The position numbers and the translations under genes are program-made. From NCBI RefSeq assembly GCF_050871315.1, contig NZ_JBJLRE010000005.1: a DNA stretch of 64,000 nt; one strand, given 5' to 3'. The DNA comes from Kineococcus gynurae. Its GTDB lineage: Bacteria > Actinomycetota > Actinomycetes > Actinomycetales > Kineococcaceae. Under the pieces are notes generated by a model. That model had not been told where the DNA came from, ran no database searches, and saw only the letters and a list, made by a program, of their open reading frames with translations. Shown one piece after another: positions 15,058-22,842 of this stretch. The stretch's first letter is position 1; each line of letters opens with the position of its first letter.

Positions 15058-16224
15058 TCAGCCGACCCAGCGGGCCTGGGCGAAGAGCATCGCGGAGGAG
15101 AACAGCACGGCCGCGGAGGGGAGGAGCACCAGCGCCAGCCTCCCCTCCCCGGCCAGCCGCCGGGAACCGGCGAGGGCGACCGCGACCGGGAACACGACCA
15201 GCGCGTACCGGTTGACGGCCTGGAAGTTGCTGTTGATCGAGGTGAGAACGAGCGTGCCCACCGCCAGCACCGTCCAGGAGAACGGCTGGCGACGGGCCAG
15301 GACGACGGTGAACCCCAGCAGGACCAGCCAGGTGCCGACGCCGAGCCCGTCGCGGAACAACCAGGCGACGTCGGGGCCGCCGGGCGCGGTCGCGTACCCG
15401 GCGAGTTTCACCAGGTTCACCCACAGGGTGTGGGCGATGTTCGGGTCGAACACCTGGTAGGTCCAGGCGATGTCGTAGGCGTGGAACGAGGCCAGCGGGT
15501 CGTCGAGGGCCGCCCAGCACCAGCCGTACCAGGACAGCACCCCCACCGGGGCCAGGGCCAGCCACGCGGTGGACCGGTCGAGCCGGCCGATCCGCCACGG
15601 GCGCAACGAGAACCCCTTCTGGGCCAGGTGCTCGACGACGATCGCACCGAGGACCACCAGGGCGGGCAACCGGGTCGCGGTCAGCAGTGCCAGCACCAGC
15701 CCGGTGCGGGCCCACTGCCCCCGCCCGGCGAACAGGAACGCGGCGAAGGCCAGCGCGCAGAACAGCGCCTCGGTGTAGATCGCGGCGAGGAAGAACGCGC
15801 CCGGCGCGAGCAGGAACACGACGGCGGTGCGGGCGACCCGGGCCTCGTCCCCGAACCGGTCCCGCGCGATCCCGCGCAGGCACACGAGCGCGACGAGGGC
15901 CGCGACCCAGCTCACGAGGACCCCCGCGTAGGGGAGACCGACCCCGAGGCTCGCGACCCCGCGCACCAGCAGCGGGTACAGCGGGTAGAACGCCGGTTGG
16001 ATCGGGTTCTGGTACCCGTCCCGGGCGATGTCGAGGTAGTGGTTGGCGTCCCACCGGCTGAGCGCCTGCACCCACTCGGGATAGGGCCGCAGCCAGTCGT
16101 AGGCAACGTCGAGACCGGTCGGCGGCAGGGTCGCCAGGGTGACCGTCATGGTCCCGACGACGCCGACCAGCCAGACCAGCAGCAGGGCGGCGGCGGGCAG
16201 GGCTCGGCGGAGCGGGGTCGGCAC
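15058..16224 (-). CDS. PIG-V-like membrane mannosyltransferase
   Basis: A 388-residue protein with about ten membrane helices. The motif SRWDANHYLDIARDGY, in the first extracytoplasmic loop, and FYPLYPLLVRG after it are characteristic of the PIG-V/Gpi18 family of polyprenyl-phosphate-mannose-using glycosyltransferases; the Asp of RWD is the likely catalytic base. In actinobacteria such enzymes decorate lipoglycans or proteins outside the membrane. GTG 16224 is preceded by TAGCGT (16231-16236) at six bases, giving a leaderless message. The gene stands alone between clpP2 and the XRE regulator. Confidence 0.75.
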   Translation of the reverse strand: MPTPLRRALPAAALLLVWLVGVVGTMTVTLATLPPTGLDVAYDWLRPYPEWVQALSRWDANHYLDIARDGYQNPIQPAFYPLYPLLVRGVASLGVGLPYAGVLVSWVAALVALVCLRGIARDRFGDEARVARTAVVFLLAPGAFFLAAIYTEALFCALAFAAFLFAGRGQWARTGLVLALLTATRLPALVVLGAIVVEHLAQKGFSLRPWRIGRLDRSTAWLALAPVGVLSWYGWCWAALDDPLASFHAYDIAWTYQVFDPNIAHTLWVNLVKLAGYATAPGGPDVAWLFRDGLGVGTWLVLLGFTVVLARRQPFSWTVLAVGTLVLTSINSNFQAVNRYALVVFPVAVALAGSRRLAGEGRLALVLLPSAAVLFSSAMLFAQARWVG

Positions 16225-16230
16225 CCGAGG

Positions 16231-16236
16231 ACGCTA
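16231..16236 (-). promoter_or_regulatory. -10 hexamer TAGCGT, leaderless promoter
   Basis: On the minus strand TAGCGT ends six bases before the GTG at 16224 of the mannosyltransferase gene. Confidence 0.5.
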
Positions 16237-16280
16237 GTGCCTCGGGTGCCGGGTCGCGGTGCGTCCGCCGGCGCCCGGGG

Positions 16281-16664
16281 TCAGGCGGCCAGGCGCAGCT
16301 GCACCGACGACGGGGCGGTCGGGACGGCGCGGGTGGTGACCGTGCGGAGGCTGCGGGCGAGGAGGTCGGGCACCGTGAGGTCGAGGGCGCCGCAGAGGTC
16401 GGCGAGGATCTCCGAGGACGGTTCCTTGCGACCCCGTTCGATCTCGGACAGGTACGGCAACGAGATCCCCGACCGGCGGGCGACGGCGGCGAGGGTGCGG
16501 CCCTGGGCCAGCCGCTCCTCGCGCAGCACCGCGCCGAAGACGGTACGCAGCAACGGGTCCGGGGACCGGCGGGCCGACCGCGGCGGCGACGACGACGGCG
16601 ACGGTGACGACGCGGACGGCACGAGTCGGAGCGCGGGACGGGCCAAGGCGGTCTCCTCGGGCAC
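16281..16664 (-). CDS. ClgR/PopR-like XRE regulator of clp genes
   Basis: A 127-residue protein with a disordered Ser/Pro N-terminus (about 35 residues) and an XRE helix-turn-helix: REERLAQGRTLAAVARRSGISLPYLSEIERGRKEPSSEILADLCGAL. The SLPYLSEIERGRKE...SSE signature is that of ClgR and PopR, which activate clpP operons in Corynebacterium and Streptomyces and are themselves Clp substrates. The C-terminus ends LRLAA; ClgR/PopR end in similar hydrophobic Ala-Ala tails used as a degron. Position 1.2 kb from clpP1P2 and the PopR-like site at 13737 support this role. Identification is by motif, not by alignment. Confidence 0.75.
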   Translation of the reverse strand: MPEETALARPALRLVPSASSPSPSSSPPRSARRSPDPLLRTVFGAVLREERLAQGRTLAAVARRSGISLPYLSEIERGRKEPSSEILADLCGALDLTVPDLLARSLRTVTTRAVPTAPSSVQLRLAA

Positions 16665-16675
16665 GGGGAACGGGT

Positions 16676-16704
16676 CCGCCCCCGACGCTAGGCGTCGGGG
16701 GCGG
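16676..16704. terminator. 13-bp perfect hairpin, terminator or operator
   Basis: CCGCCCCCGACGC (16676-16688), loop TAG, GCGTCGGGGGCGG (16692-16704): a perfect dyad. It follows the stop of the GAF gene at 16741 in the direction of transcription, so termination is the simplest reading; it also lies just upstream of the XRE gene and could be an operator. Confidence 0.65.
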
Positions 16705-16740
16705 GTCCGGACAGGATCGTCCGCTGAGGGCAGAACCCGG

Positions 16741-18264
16741 TCAGTCGCGGCTGTCGAAGGCCGAGGCCATGCGCACCTGCTCGTCGATGACCTCGTTGAT
16801 GCGGGCCTGGACGGTGTCCAGCTCGCGCACGATGGCCGAGGTCTCCTCGATGCCGTGCTGCACCGAGCGGGAGGACTGCTGGATCCCGGCGACCTGGTGC
16901 ACGACGCGCTGGGTCGCCTCGGCGGTCTCCCGGGCGAGGTCCTTGACCTCGCTCGCGACGACCGCGAAACCGCGGCCGAGCTCGCCCGCCCGGGCCGCCT
17001 CGATCGTCGCGTTCAGGGCCAGCAGGTTCGTCTGGTCGGCGATGCCCGAGATGATCTTGATGACCTCGCCGACGGCGGCGGAGGCCTGCGACAGCGCGTC
17101 CACGTCGGCGGTCATGGTCAGCGCGTGCCCGACGGCCGCGTCGGCCACCCGGCCCGCGTCCTGGGTCGCGTCGCGCAGCCGCGACACGGTCTGCAGCAGG
17201 TCCAGCGCGTTCTGCGCGTCGTGCTCGGCCCGGCGGACCACGTCGAGACGCTGCGAGAGGAGCTGCTGGACGCTGCGCAGCGCGTCCATGCGGGACTCCG
17301 ACACGTCCACGTGGTTGTGGGTGAAGAAGTCCATCGTGCCGATGATGCGACCGCCGACGACGACCGGGAAGCACACCCCGGAACGGATGCCGGCCCGCTG
17401 CGCGGCGGGGGCGCGCACGCAGTCGCCGAGCTCGCCCAGGTCGGGCACGTAGAGCAGCTCGCGCGACTGCCAGGCCCGCCCGTTCAGCCCGACGCCCGGG
17501 GAGTAGGAGGTGGCCAGCGTCGCCCGGCGGAACTCCTCGCCGGCCGAACCGGAGTCGGTCTTGAAGCGCAGCTGCTGACGGGCCTCGTCGAGCTCCCAGA
17601 AGGAGCCGTAGGCCCAGCCGAAGACCTCGCGGACCGTGGACAGGGCGATCACGATGGCCGAGGCCTCGGTCGCGGCCTCCCCGACCCGGGTGACGACCGT
17701 GGTGACCGCCATCCGGTCGTTCAGGGTCTCCTGCAACGCGGTCTGGCCCAGCGCCGCACGACGGGCGTGGGTGGCGACGCGGGCGATGGCCTGCCACTTC
17801 TCGGCGCGGGGCCCGAAGAACGGCAGCGGGGTGCGGCTGTAGAACTCCTGGACCGCGACCAGGCGTCCGCGCTCCAGCACGGGGACGAAGGCCCCGTAGA
17901 GGGCCCCGGCGGCCCGGGCGGTGGTCCAGCGCAGGCTGCTCTCCACCTCGTCGCAGGCGACGGGTGTGCGGCTGATGACGGCGCCGCGACCCGCGGTGTG
18001 CTCGAAGGGGACGGTCCGGACCAGGGCCATCTGCTCGGCCACCGGGCCCGCCTCGGCGGACAGGGCGAACCGGTCGTCGTCGTCGGGCAGCCAGACCGCG
18101 CCGTACTCCAGGCCCAGGGCGCGCACCAGGGCCTCGACGCACAGCCGGTGCCCCTCGACCGCGTCCCGGACGCCCCCGTCCAGGGCGTCGAGGACGGCTT
18201 CGAGCGCCTCGACGTCGCGGGGGGTCGGCATGGGCGCGGGCGCCTGCTGCTTACGACGGAACAC
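16741..18264 (-). CDS. Soluble double-GAF methyl-accepting chemotaxis-like protein
   Basis: A 507-residue protein without membrane segments: GAF domain 1 (about 25-165), GAF domain 2 (about 190-330) and a C-terminal MCP signalling domain with the hairpin tip IADQTNLLALNATIEAARAGELGRGFAVVA. The signalling arms are short, as in cytoplasmic chemoreceptors. It likely senses a small ligand or redox state through a GAF domain and talks to CheA/CheW (not in the window). The start GTG 18264 has GGAGG at 18272-18276. The upstream region contains a motility-sigma-like promoter. A perfect hairpin follows the stop codon. Confidence 0.88.
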   Translation of the reverse strand: MFRRKQQAPAPMPTPRDVEALEAVLDALDGGVRDAVEGHRLCVEALVRALGLEYGAVWLPDDDDRFALSAEAGPVAEQMALVRTVPFEHTAGRGAVISRTPVACDEVESSLRWTTARAAGALYGAFVPVLERGRLVAVQEFYSRTPLPFFGPRAEKWQAIARVATHARRAALGQTALQETLNDRMAVTTVVTRVGEAATEASAIVIALSTVREVFGWAYGSFWELDEARQQLRFKTDSGSAGEEFRRATLATSYSPGVGLNGRAWQSRELLYVPDLGELGDCVRAPAAQRAGIRSGVCFPVVVGGRIIGTMDFFTHNHVDVSESRMDALRSVQQLLSQRLDVVRRAEHDAQNALDLLQTVSRLRDATQDAGRVADAAVGHALTMTADVDALSQASAAVGEVIKIISGIADQTNLLALNATIEAARAGELGRGFAVVASEVKDLARETAEATQRVVHQVAGIQQSSRSVQHGIEETSAIVRELDTVQARINEVIDEQVRMASAFDSRD

Positions 18265-18323
18265 GGATCATCCTCCGGCCGTGGGGTGCCCTTCCTGGAC
18301 TTCCCCGGATCTCTTCCCCAGCT

Positions 18324-18351
18324 TGATCGGCGTGGATCATCCCGATCTGAA
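18324..18351 (-). promoter_or_regulatory. FliA-like promoter of the GAF/MCP gene
   Basis: On the minus strand TTCAGA (18346-18351), 14 bases, GCCGATCA (18324-18331). The -10 matches the GCCGATAA consensus of the motility sigma factor at seven of eight positions. The chemoreceptor at 60625 has a comparable element. Confidence 0.5.
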
Positions 18352-18361
18352 CCCGCCGCGC

Positions 18362-18898
18362 TCAGGTGCCGCCGAGACGGGTCCGCAGGGTCGCGAGCCC
18401 GCGGTGGGCGTTGCTGCGGACCGTGCCGGGAGAGATGTCCAGGAGGTCGGCGATCTGCTCGTCGGCGAGGTCCTCGAAGTGCCGCAGCACGAGCACCGTC
18501 CGCTGCCGGGTCGGCAGTCCGCGCAGCGCCCGGAGCAACTGGTCGCGGTCGGCCAGCATGGCGTCGGCCGCCCGGCCACCGGTGGGCCGCTCCGGCAGGT
18601 CGCCGTCGAGCGTCGGCCCCTCGCGGCGGGCCGCCCGCCGCCACCACGACGTGCACGCGTTGACGACCATGCGGTTGACGTAGGCGTTCGGGTCGTCGGC
18701 CCCGGACACCCGCGACCAGGAGAGCAAGGCCTTGGCCAGCACGTCCTGCACGACGTCCTCCGCGGTGTCGGGGTCGCGCAGCAGGCCCCGGGCCAGCCGG
18801 ACCAGGGCCGCGCCACGGGCCACGACGAACGCCTCGAACTGCTCCTCGGCCGAGGTCCGGGCGGGCGGGGCCGCGGTGCCGTCCCGGACGGCCCTCAT
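18362..18898 (-). CDS. SigE-family ECF RNA polymerase sigma factor
   Basis: A 178-residue ECF sigma factor. Region 2 reads LARGLLRDPDTAEDVVQDVLAKALLSW, followed by NAYVNRMVVNACTSWWRR; region 4 is LPTRQRTVLVLRHFEDLADEQIADLLDISPGTVRSNAHRGLATLR. This is the actinobacterial SigE-type subfamily, which often has no classical anti-sigma factor. ATG 18898 overlaps the stop of the upstream membrane protein gene (ATGA), so expression is coupled. The usual gene order (sigma first, then regulator) is reversed. Confidence 0.92.
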   Translation of the reverse strand: MRAVRDGTAAPPARTSAEEQFEAFVVARGAALVRLARGLLRDPDTAEDVVQDVLAKALLSWSRVSGADDPNAYVNRMVVNACTSWWRRAARREGPTLDGDLPERPTGGRAADAMLADRDQLLRALRGLPTRQRTVLVLRHFEDLADEQIADLLDISPGTVRSNAHRGLATLRTRLGGT

Positions 18899-19740
18899 CG
18901 GGTGGCCGCCGGGATCTCGGTGCCGTCCAGGGCGCGCTGGACCGCCGTGCGGGCCAGGGTCTCGGCCAGGGCGGTGACGTCGGCGGGGTCGCCGGCGGCG
19001 ACGTCGCCCTGGACGGTGACGAGCAACGGCCCGTCGTGGGTGACGACCGTGAAGCGGTAGACGGAGTCGGTCAGGCTCGCGTACCCGCCCACCACCGCCT
19101 CCCCGACCCCGCCGACCGGGAACGCCGTCCACGGGCCGGTCTCCTCGGGAGCCTGGCACCCGTCGGCCAGCTGGTCCCGGGTGACGGCCACGGCCCGCTC
19201 GGGCGCGTCTCCGCCCAGGGCCAGCACGGTCTCCCGCAGCGCCCGCGGCGGACCGTCGGCCAGGACCGGGTTCTCGCTCCACAGCGTCGACCGCCCCGCC
19301 CGGAGGTCGGCGTCGGGCAGCACCTGGTCGGTGCAGGCCCCCGTGGTCACCGGCGTCCCGGCCGGGACGGCTGCGTCGTCGTCGGTGCGGACCAGCTCCG
19401 GGAGCTGCGCCGCCACGTCGGCGTCGCTCAGCATCGCCGCCGCGGGGACGTCGTCGGGTACCGCGGGCGCCGCCACGGAGGCGGTGCTCGTCGGTCGGGT
19501 CGCCGGCGGGACCGCCGCGTCGGGCCGGGCCAGCTGGCTCCACCCCACGGGGACCACCAGGGCGACGAGGGCCAGCGCCCCGACCGTGGCCCGTCGTCGC
19601 CGTCGGATCCCGACCGCCCGCCCGCGCGCGCCCACCAGCAGCGCGGCCACGTCCACCGGCCGCTGGTCGGCCGCCCCGCGCAGGGCCCGGCCCCACGCGT
19701 CGTCGGCCCCCGCCCCGCCCCGTTCCTCGTCGCCGAGCAT
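18895..19740 (-). CDS. Membrane-anchored protein coupled to sigma factor
   Basis: A 281-residue protein: a cytoplasmic N-terminal part of about 55 residues, a basic stretch RRRRR, one membrane helix (ATVGALALVALVVPVGW) and a roughly 200-residue outer part with four Cys. There is no zinc-binding ZAS motif (HxxxCxxC) and the cytoplasmic part is short, so a classical anti-sigma role is uncertain; it may be a sensor whose transcript carries the sigma gene. ATG 19740 is chosen because the reading frame before it is low-complexity. It is divergent from the histidine kinase gene; the 135-base gap holds both promoters. Confidence 0.65.
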   Translation of the reverse strand: MLGDEERGGAGADDAWGRALRGAADQRPVDVAALLVGARGRAVGIRRRRRATVGALALVALVVPVGWSQLARPDAAVPPATRPTSTASVAAPAVPDDVPAAAMLSDADVAAQLPELVRTDDDAAVPAGTPVTTGACTDQVLPDADLRAGRSTLWSENPVLADGPPRALRETVLALGGDAPERAVAVTRDQLADGCQAPEETGPWTAFPVGGVGEAVVGGYASLTDSVYRFTVVTHDGPLLVTVQGDVAAGDPADVTALAETLARTAVQRALDGTEIPAATR

Positions 19741-19863
19741 CCCGGTCCCCCCCTTCCGCCCGGACGCCCGTGGTCCGGTCTCCTCGGCAGGACGCTGCCC
19801 GGTCGGCTGAACGTTGCACCGGATCGCCGACCGTCGGTCGATCCTCGCCCGTGCGCACCGACC

Positions 19864-19869
19864 TAGCCT
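19864..19869 (+). promoter_or_regulatory. -10 hexamer TAGCCT, leaderless promoter
   Basis: TAGCCT ends six bases before GTG 19876 of the histidine kinase gene. Confidence 0.55.
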
Positions 19870-19875
19870 GGGCGG

Positions 19876-21219
19876 GTGCACGACACCCTGCGTCGTCGGT
19901 CCTGGATCGAGCGCTACGGCCCCCGCATCCGCGACGTGCTGCTCGTCGTGCTCGGCCTCGCCTTCGCCGCCGCGTTCACGCACGACCTGCTGACCCAGGG
20001 CGGGCGGGTGGAGTTCTCGACGTCCGCGGTCCGCGCCCCGGTCGTCCTGTCCGGGGTGCTCGCCGCCCTCTCGGCCCTGGCCCTGTGGTGGCGGCGGCGC
20101 TACCCGGTCGTCCTCACCGTCGCCGGGTCGGCCGTGGGGCTGCTCGTCGGTTTCGACGGCGTGGCCGTCCTCGCGCTGCTGACCCTGGCGGTCCGTCGCC
20201 GCGACCGGTTGCTCGTGCTCCTCTCGGCCGTCGTCTTCGTCACCTCCGTCGCCTCGGGCCTGCGCGCGCCCGGGGTGTCCTGGCTGGTCGCGCTGCTCAC
20301 CTCGGCCGCGTTCGTCGCCATCGCCGTCTTCCTCGGCGCGTTCGTCGGGGCGCGCCGCGACCTCGTGCGGAGCCTGCGCGAACGGGCCGAGCGCGCCGAG
20401 GCCGAGCAGGTCCTGCGGGCCGAGCAGGCGCGGCTGGCCGAACGCACCCGCATCGCCCGCGAGATGCACGACGTGCTCGCCCACCGGATCTCGCTCGTCG
20501 TGCTGCACGCGGGCGGGTTGGAGGTACGGCCCGACGTGGGGGCCGAGCAGGTGGAGGCGAGCGCGGCCACGATCCGCGAGACGGCCCGCACGGCGCTGGA
20601 GGACCTGCGCCGGGTGCTCGGCGTGCTGCGCACCCCGGGCGAGACCGGCTCCGCGGTCGGTGCGGCGGAACTCCTGCCCCAGCCCACCCTGGTCGACGTG
20701 CGGCGGCTGGTGGAGGGGTCGCGCGAGGCGGGGGTCGACGCCGACTTCCGGACCGACGTCCCCCTGCACGCCGACGTCCCGGCCGAACTCGGGCGCACCG
20801 TCTACCGGGTGGTGCAGGAGGCGCTCACCAACGTCCACAAGCACGCCCCCTCGGCCCGGACGATGGTGACGGTCTCGACCCGGACCGGTACCACCGGCCG
20901 CTCGCTGCTGGTGAGCGTCGTCAACGAACGGCCGACCTCGCGGGCCGACGACCTGCCGGGCACCGGGTCCGGTCTCGTCGGCCTGACCGAACGGGTGGGG
21001 ATCGCCTCCGGCACGTTGACGTCCGGCTTGGAACCCGGCGGGGGTTTCGCGGTCCGGGCCGTCCTGCCCTGGCCCTGCGCGGAAGGGGCCGACCCCGACC
21101 GCGCGGCCTGGACGCCGCCCGACTTCCGCCCGGGTGCCAGACTCTCGACCGTCCACGACACCGCGGCACCGGCGGAGGGAACTCCTCGCGCCACCGACGA
21201 CCACCGGAGGAACCCGTGA
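19876..21219 (+). CDS. NarL-type sensor histidine kinase
   Basis: A 447-residue membrane kinase: about five N-terminal helices (residues 20-160), a coiled coil, a HisKA_3 dimerisation box RIAREMHDVLAHRIS with phospho-acceptor His198, and a HATPase domain with N-box VVQEALTNVHKHA and a glycine box GTGSGLVGLTERV. The C-terminal 50 residues after the kinase core are Pro/Asp-rich. The stimulus is unknown; the membrane part has almost no outer loops, as in intramembrane-sensing kinases. GTG 19876 is leaderless. The response regulator overlaps its stop (GTGA). Confidence 0.92.
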   Translation: MHDTLRRRSWIERYGPRIRDVLLVVLGLAFAAAFTHDLLTQGGRVEFSTSAVRAPVVLSGVLAALSALALWWRRRYPVVLTVAGSAVGLLVGFDGVAVLALLTLAVRRRDRLLVLLSAVVFVTSVASGLRAPGVSWLVALLTSAAFVAIAVFLGAFVGARRDLVRSLRERAERAEAEQVLRAEQARLAERTRIAREMHDVLAHRISLVVLHAGGLEVRPDVGAEQVEASAATIRETARTALEDLRRVLGVLRTPGETGSAVGAAELLPQPTLVDVRRLVEGSREAGVDADFRTDVPLHADVPAELGRTVYRVVQEALTNVHKHAPSARTMVTVSTRTGTTGRSLLVSVVNERPTSRADDLPGTGSGLVGLTERVGIASGTLTSGLEPGGGFAVRAVLPWPCAEGADPDRAAWTPPDFRPGARLSTVHDTAAPAEGTPRATDDHRRNP

Positions 21220-21896
21220 CCACCCCCACCCCGGACCGTCCCACCCGGGTGCTGCTCGTCGACGACGACGCCCTGGTCCGGGCGGGCCTGCGGATGATCC
21301 TGACCAGCGCCGACGACCTCGACATCGTCGGGGAGGCCGAGAACGGCGTGCAGGCGGTGGAGGCCGTCTCGGCCCACCACCCCGACATCGTCCTCATGGA
21401 CGTCCGGATGCCGGTGATGGACGGACTCGCTGCGGCCAAGGCGATCACGAGCCGCCCCTCGGCCCCGGCCGTCATCATGCTGACGACCTTCGACCTCGAC
21501 GAGTACGTGTTCCAGGCGTTGCAGGCCGGGGCCACCGGTTTCCTGCTGAAGGACACCCCGCCGCGCGACCTGCTCGCCGCGGTCCGTGTCGTCGCCTCGG
21601 GAGAGGCGATGCTCTCGCCCACCGTCACGCGCCGACTGGTCGGCCACTACGCCGCCGACACCGGCAACCCCCGGCGCCGGGAGGCCACCGAGCGCCTCAC
21701 CCTGCTGACCGAACGCGAACGCGAGGTGCTGGCGGCGGTCGGGCGCGGGTTGTCCAACGCCGAGGTGGGCAAGGAACTCTTCATGAGCGAGGCGACCGTG
21801 AAGACCCACGTGTCCCGGCTGCTGACGAAACTCGACGCCCACAACCGCGTCCAGGTCGCGATCATCGCCCACGACGCGGGCCTGCTCGACTCCTGA
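21216..21896 (+). CDS. NarL/LuxR-type response regulator
   Basis: A 226-residue regulator: receiver domain with the acidic pocket VDDD (15-18), phospho-acceptor Asp62 (IVLMDVRMPVMDG), the switch Thr of MLTTFD and Lys of FLLKD; then a LuxR helix-turn-helix LTEREREVLAAVGRGLSNAEVGKELFMSEATVKTHVSRLLTKL. It pairs with the kinase just upstream; GTG 21216 overlaps the kinase stop by four bases and follows GGAGG (21206-21210). A perfect palindrome (21967-22009) lies downstream between it and the convergent MerR gene. Target genes are not evident here. Confidence 0.95.
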   Translation: MTTPTPDRPTRVLLVDDDALVRAGLRMILTSADDLDIVGEAENGVQAVEAVSAHHPDIVLMDVRMPVMDGLAAAKAITSRPSAPAVIMLTTFDLDEYVFQALQAGATGFLLKDTPPRDLLAAVRVVASGEAMLSPTVTRRLVGHYAADTGNPRRREATERLTLLTEREREVLAAVGRGLSNAEVGKELFMSEATVKTHVSRLLTKLDAHNRVQVAIIAHDAGLLDS

Positions 21897-21966
21897 CCCC
21901 ACCCCTCCCCAGGCCCCGCCCCCCTGCGAAACCCTCCCCCGCGAAACCTTCCCCCCGCTCACCCCT

Positions 21967-22009
21967 CCCGTGATCAAGGAATCCGCCATCAGGATTCCTT
22001 GATCACGGG
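21967..22009. repeat. Dispersed palindrome, copy 2
   Basis: CCCGTGATCAAGGAATCC (21967-21984) and GGATTCCTTGATCACGGG (21992-22009) are fully complementary over 18 bp with a 7-base loop. It sits between the convergent response regulator and MerR genes, as expected for a two-way terminator; see the copies at 6798 and 50424. Confidence 0.85.
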
Positions 22010-22028
22010 GAGTGTGCGGGTGGACGGT

Positions 22029-22739
22029 TCAGAGGCCGGCGCGGGTGATGAAGTCGATCGACACGGGGCTGGGGCCGCCGTGGTCGCGCTGGATCTGCTC
22101 GGTGTTCTCCTCGTTCATCCGGAACAACGCGTTCCGCAGTTCCGGGTCACCGCCGTGGAAGCGGTGCAGCAGTTCCTGCCACTCGGCCAGGAGTTCCTGC
22201 CCCCGCGGCGAGGACGGGTCGACCCCCGCCGCGACCGCCTCCTCCACCTCCGCGATGAGCGTCGGCCACCGTTCCTCGGTCGCGCGGACGACATCCTCCC
22301 CGAGCTCGACCCGTCGCTGCTGCAACGTCTCCAGCTGCTCGGGCGTGAAGTACTCCTGCACCGTGCTCACCTCTCTCACCAGGTCGAGGACGTCGGTGTC
22401 GGTCACCGCTTCGCGGACCACCGTGGTCAACCGGGACCGCAACCGCTGCAGGGCCAGCAGCTGCTCGTCCACGCGGGCCAGGTGCGCCTCGGCCAGGTCG
22501 CGCAGGGACGCGGTGCCCTGCAGCACCTCACCGATCTCGGCGAGTCCCATGCCCAGCGCGCGCAGCGCCAGGACCCGGTAGAGACGTTCCACGTCGGCCG
22601 GGGCGTAACGCCGGTGCCCGGCGACGGTCCGGCCCGACGGGTGCAGCAGCCCGACCGCGTCGTAGTGGTGCAGCGTCCGGACCGTCACCCCCGTCCGCCC
22701 GGCCAGTTCGCCGATGCGCCAACCCTCGTCCTGGTCCAT
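22029..22739 (-). CDS. MerR-family regulator with TipAS-type ligand domain
   Basis: A 236-residue regulator. The N-terminal MerR winged helix reads WRIGELAGRTGVTVRTLHHYDAVGLLHPSGRTVAGHRRYAPADVERLYRVL; a coiled coil follows, and the C-terminal half (EEAVAAGVDPSSPRGQELLAEWQELLHRFHGGDPELRNALFRM) is a TipAS/antibiotic-recognition domain. Family members activate efflux or stress genes on binding bulky compounds. There is no Cys metal site. ATG/GTG at 22739 lies beside the hairpin at 22751-22800, which may be its operator. No efflux gene adjoins directly. Confidence 0.9.
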   Translation of the reverse strand: MDQDEGWRIGELAGRTGVTVRTLHHYDAVGLLHPSGRTVAGHRRYAPADVERLYRVLALRALGMGLAEIGEVLQGTASLRDLAEAHLARVDEQLLALQRLRSRLTTVVREAVTDTDVLDLVREVSTVQEYFTPEQLETLQQRRVELGEDVVRATEERWPTLIAEVEEAVAAGVDPSSPRGQELLAEWQELLHRFHGGDPELRNALFRMNEENTEQIQRDHGGPSPVSIDFITRAGL

Positions 22740-22750
22740 CCCGGAATCCT

Positions 22751-22800
22751 CCCCACGACGGTGCGGGACCGCCCGACCCCCTCCCCCACCCGTCGTGGGG
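22751..22800. terminator. Inverted repeat between chemoreceptor and MerR genes
   Basis: CCCCACGACGG (22751-22761) and CCGTCGTGGGG (22790-22800) pair over 11 bp with a 28-base loop. It follows the chemoreceptor stop (22843, minus strand), so it could terminate that transcript, or be an operator for the merR-like gene that starts at 22739. Confidence 0.45.
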
Positions 22801-22842
22801 GTGCTCCGAGCATCGGCCCTGACGTGGCGTGAGGAGCAAGCG

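Noticed and set aside
15430..18663. 1077-codon plus-strand ORF
   Set aside because: It runs across four genes of the other strand with recognisable domains; low-complexity translation.
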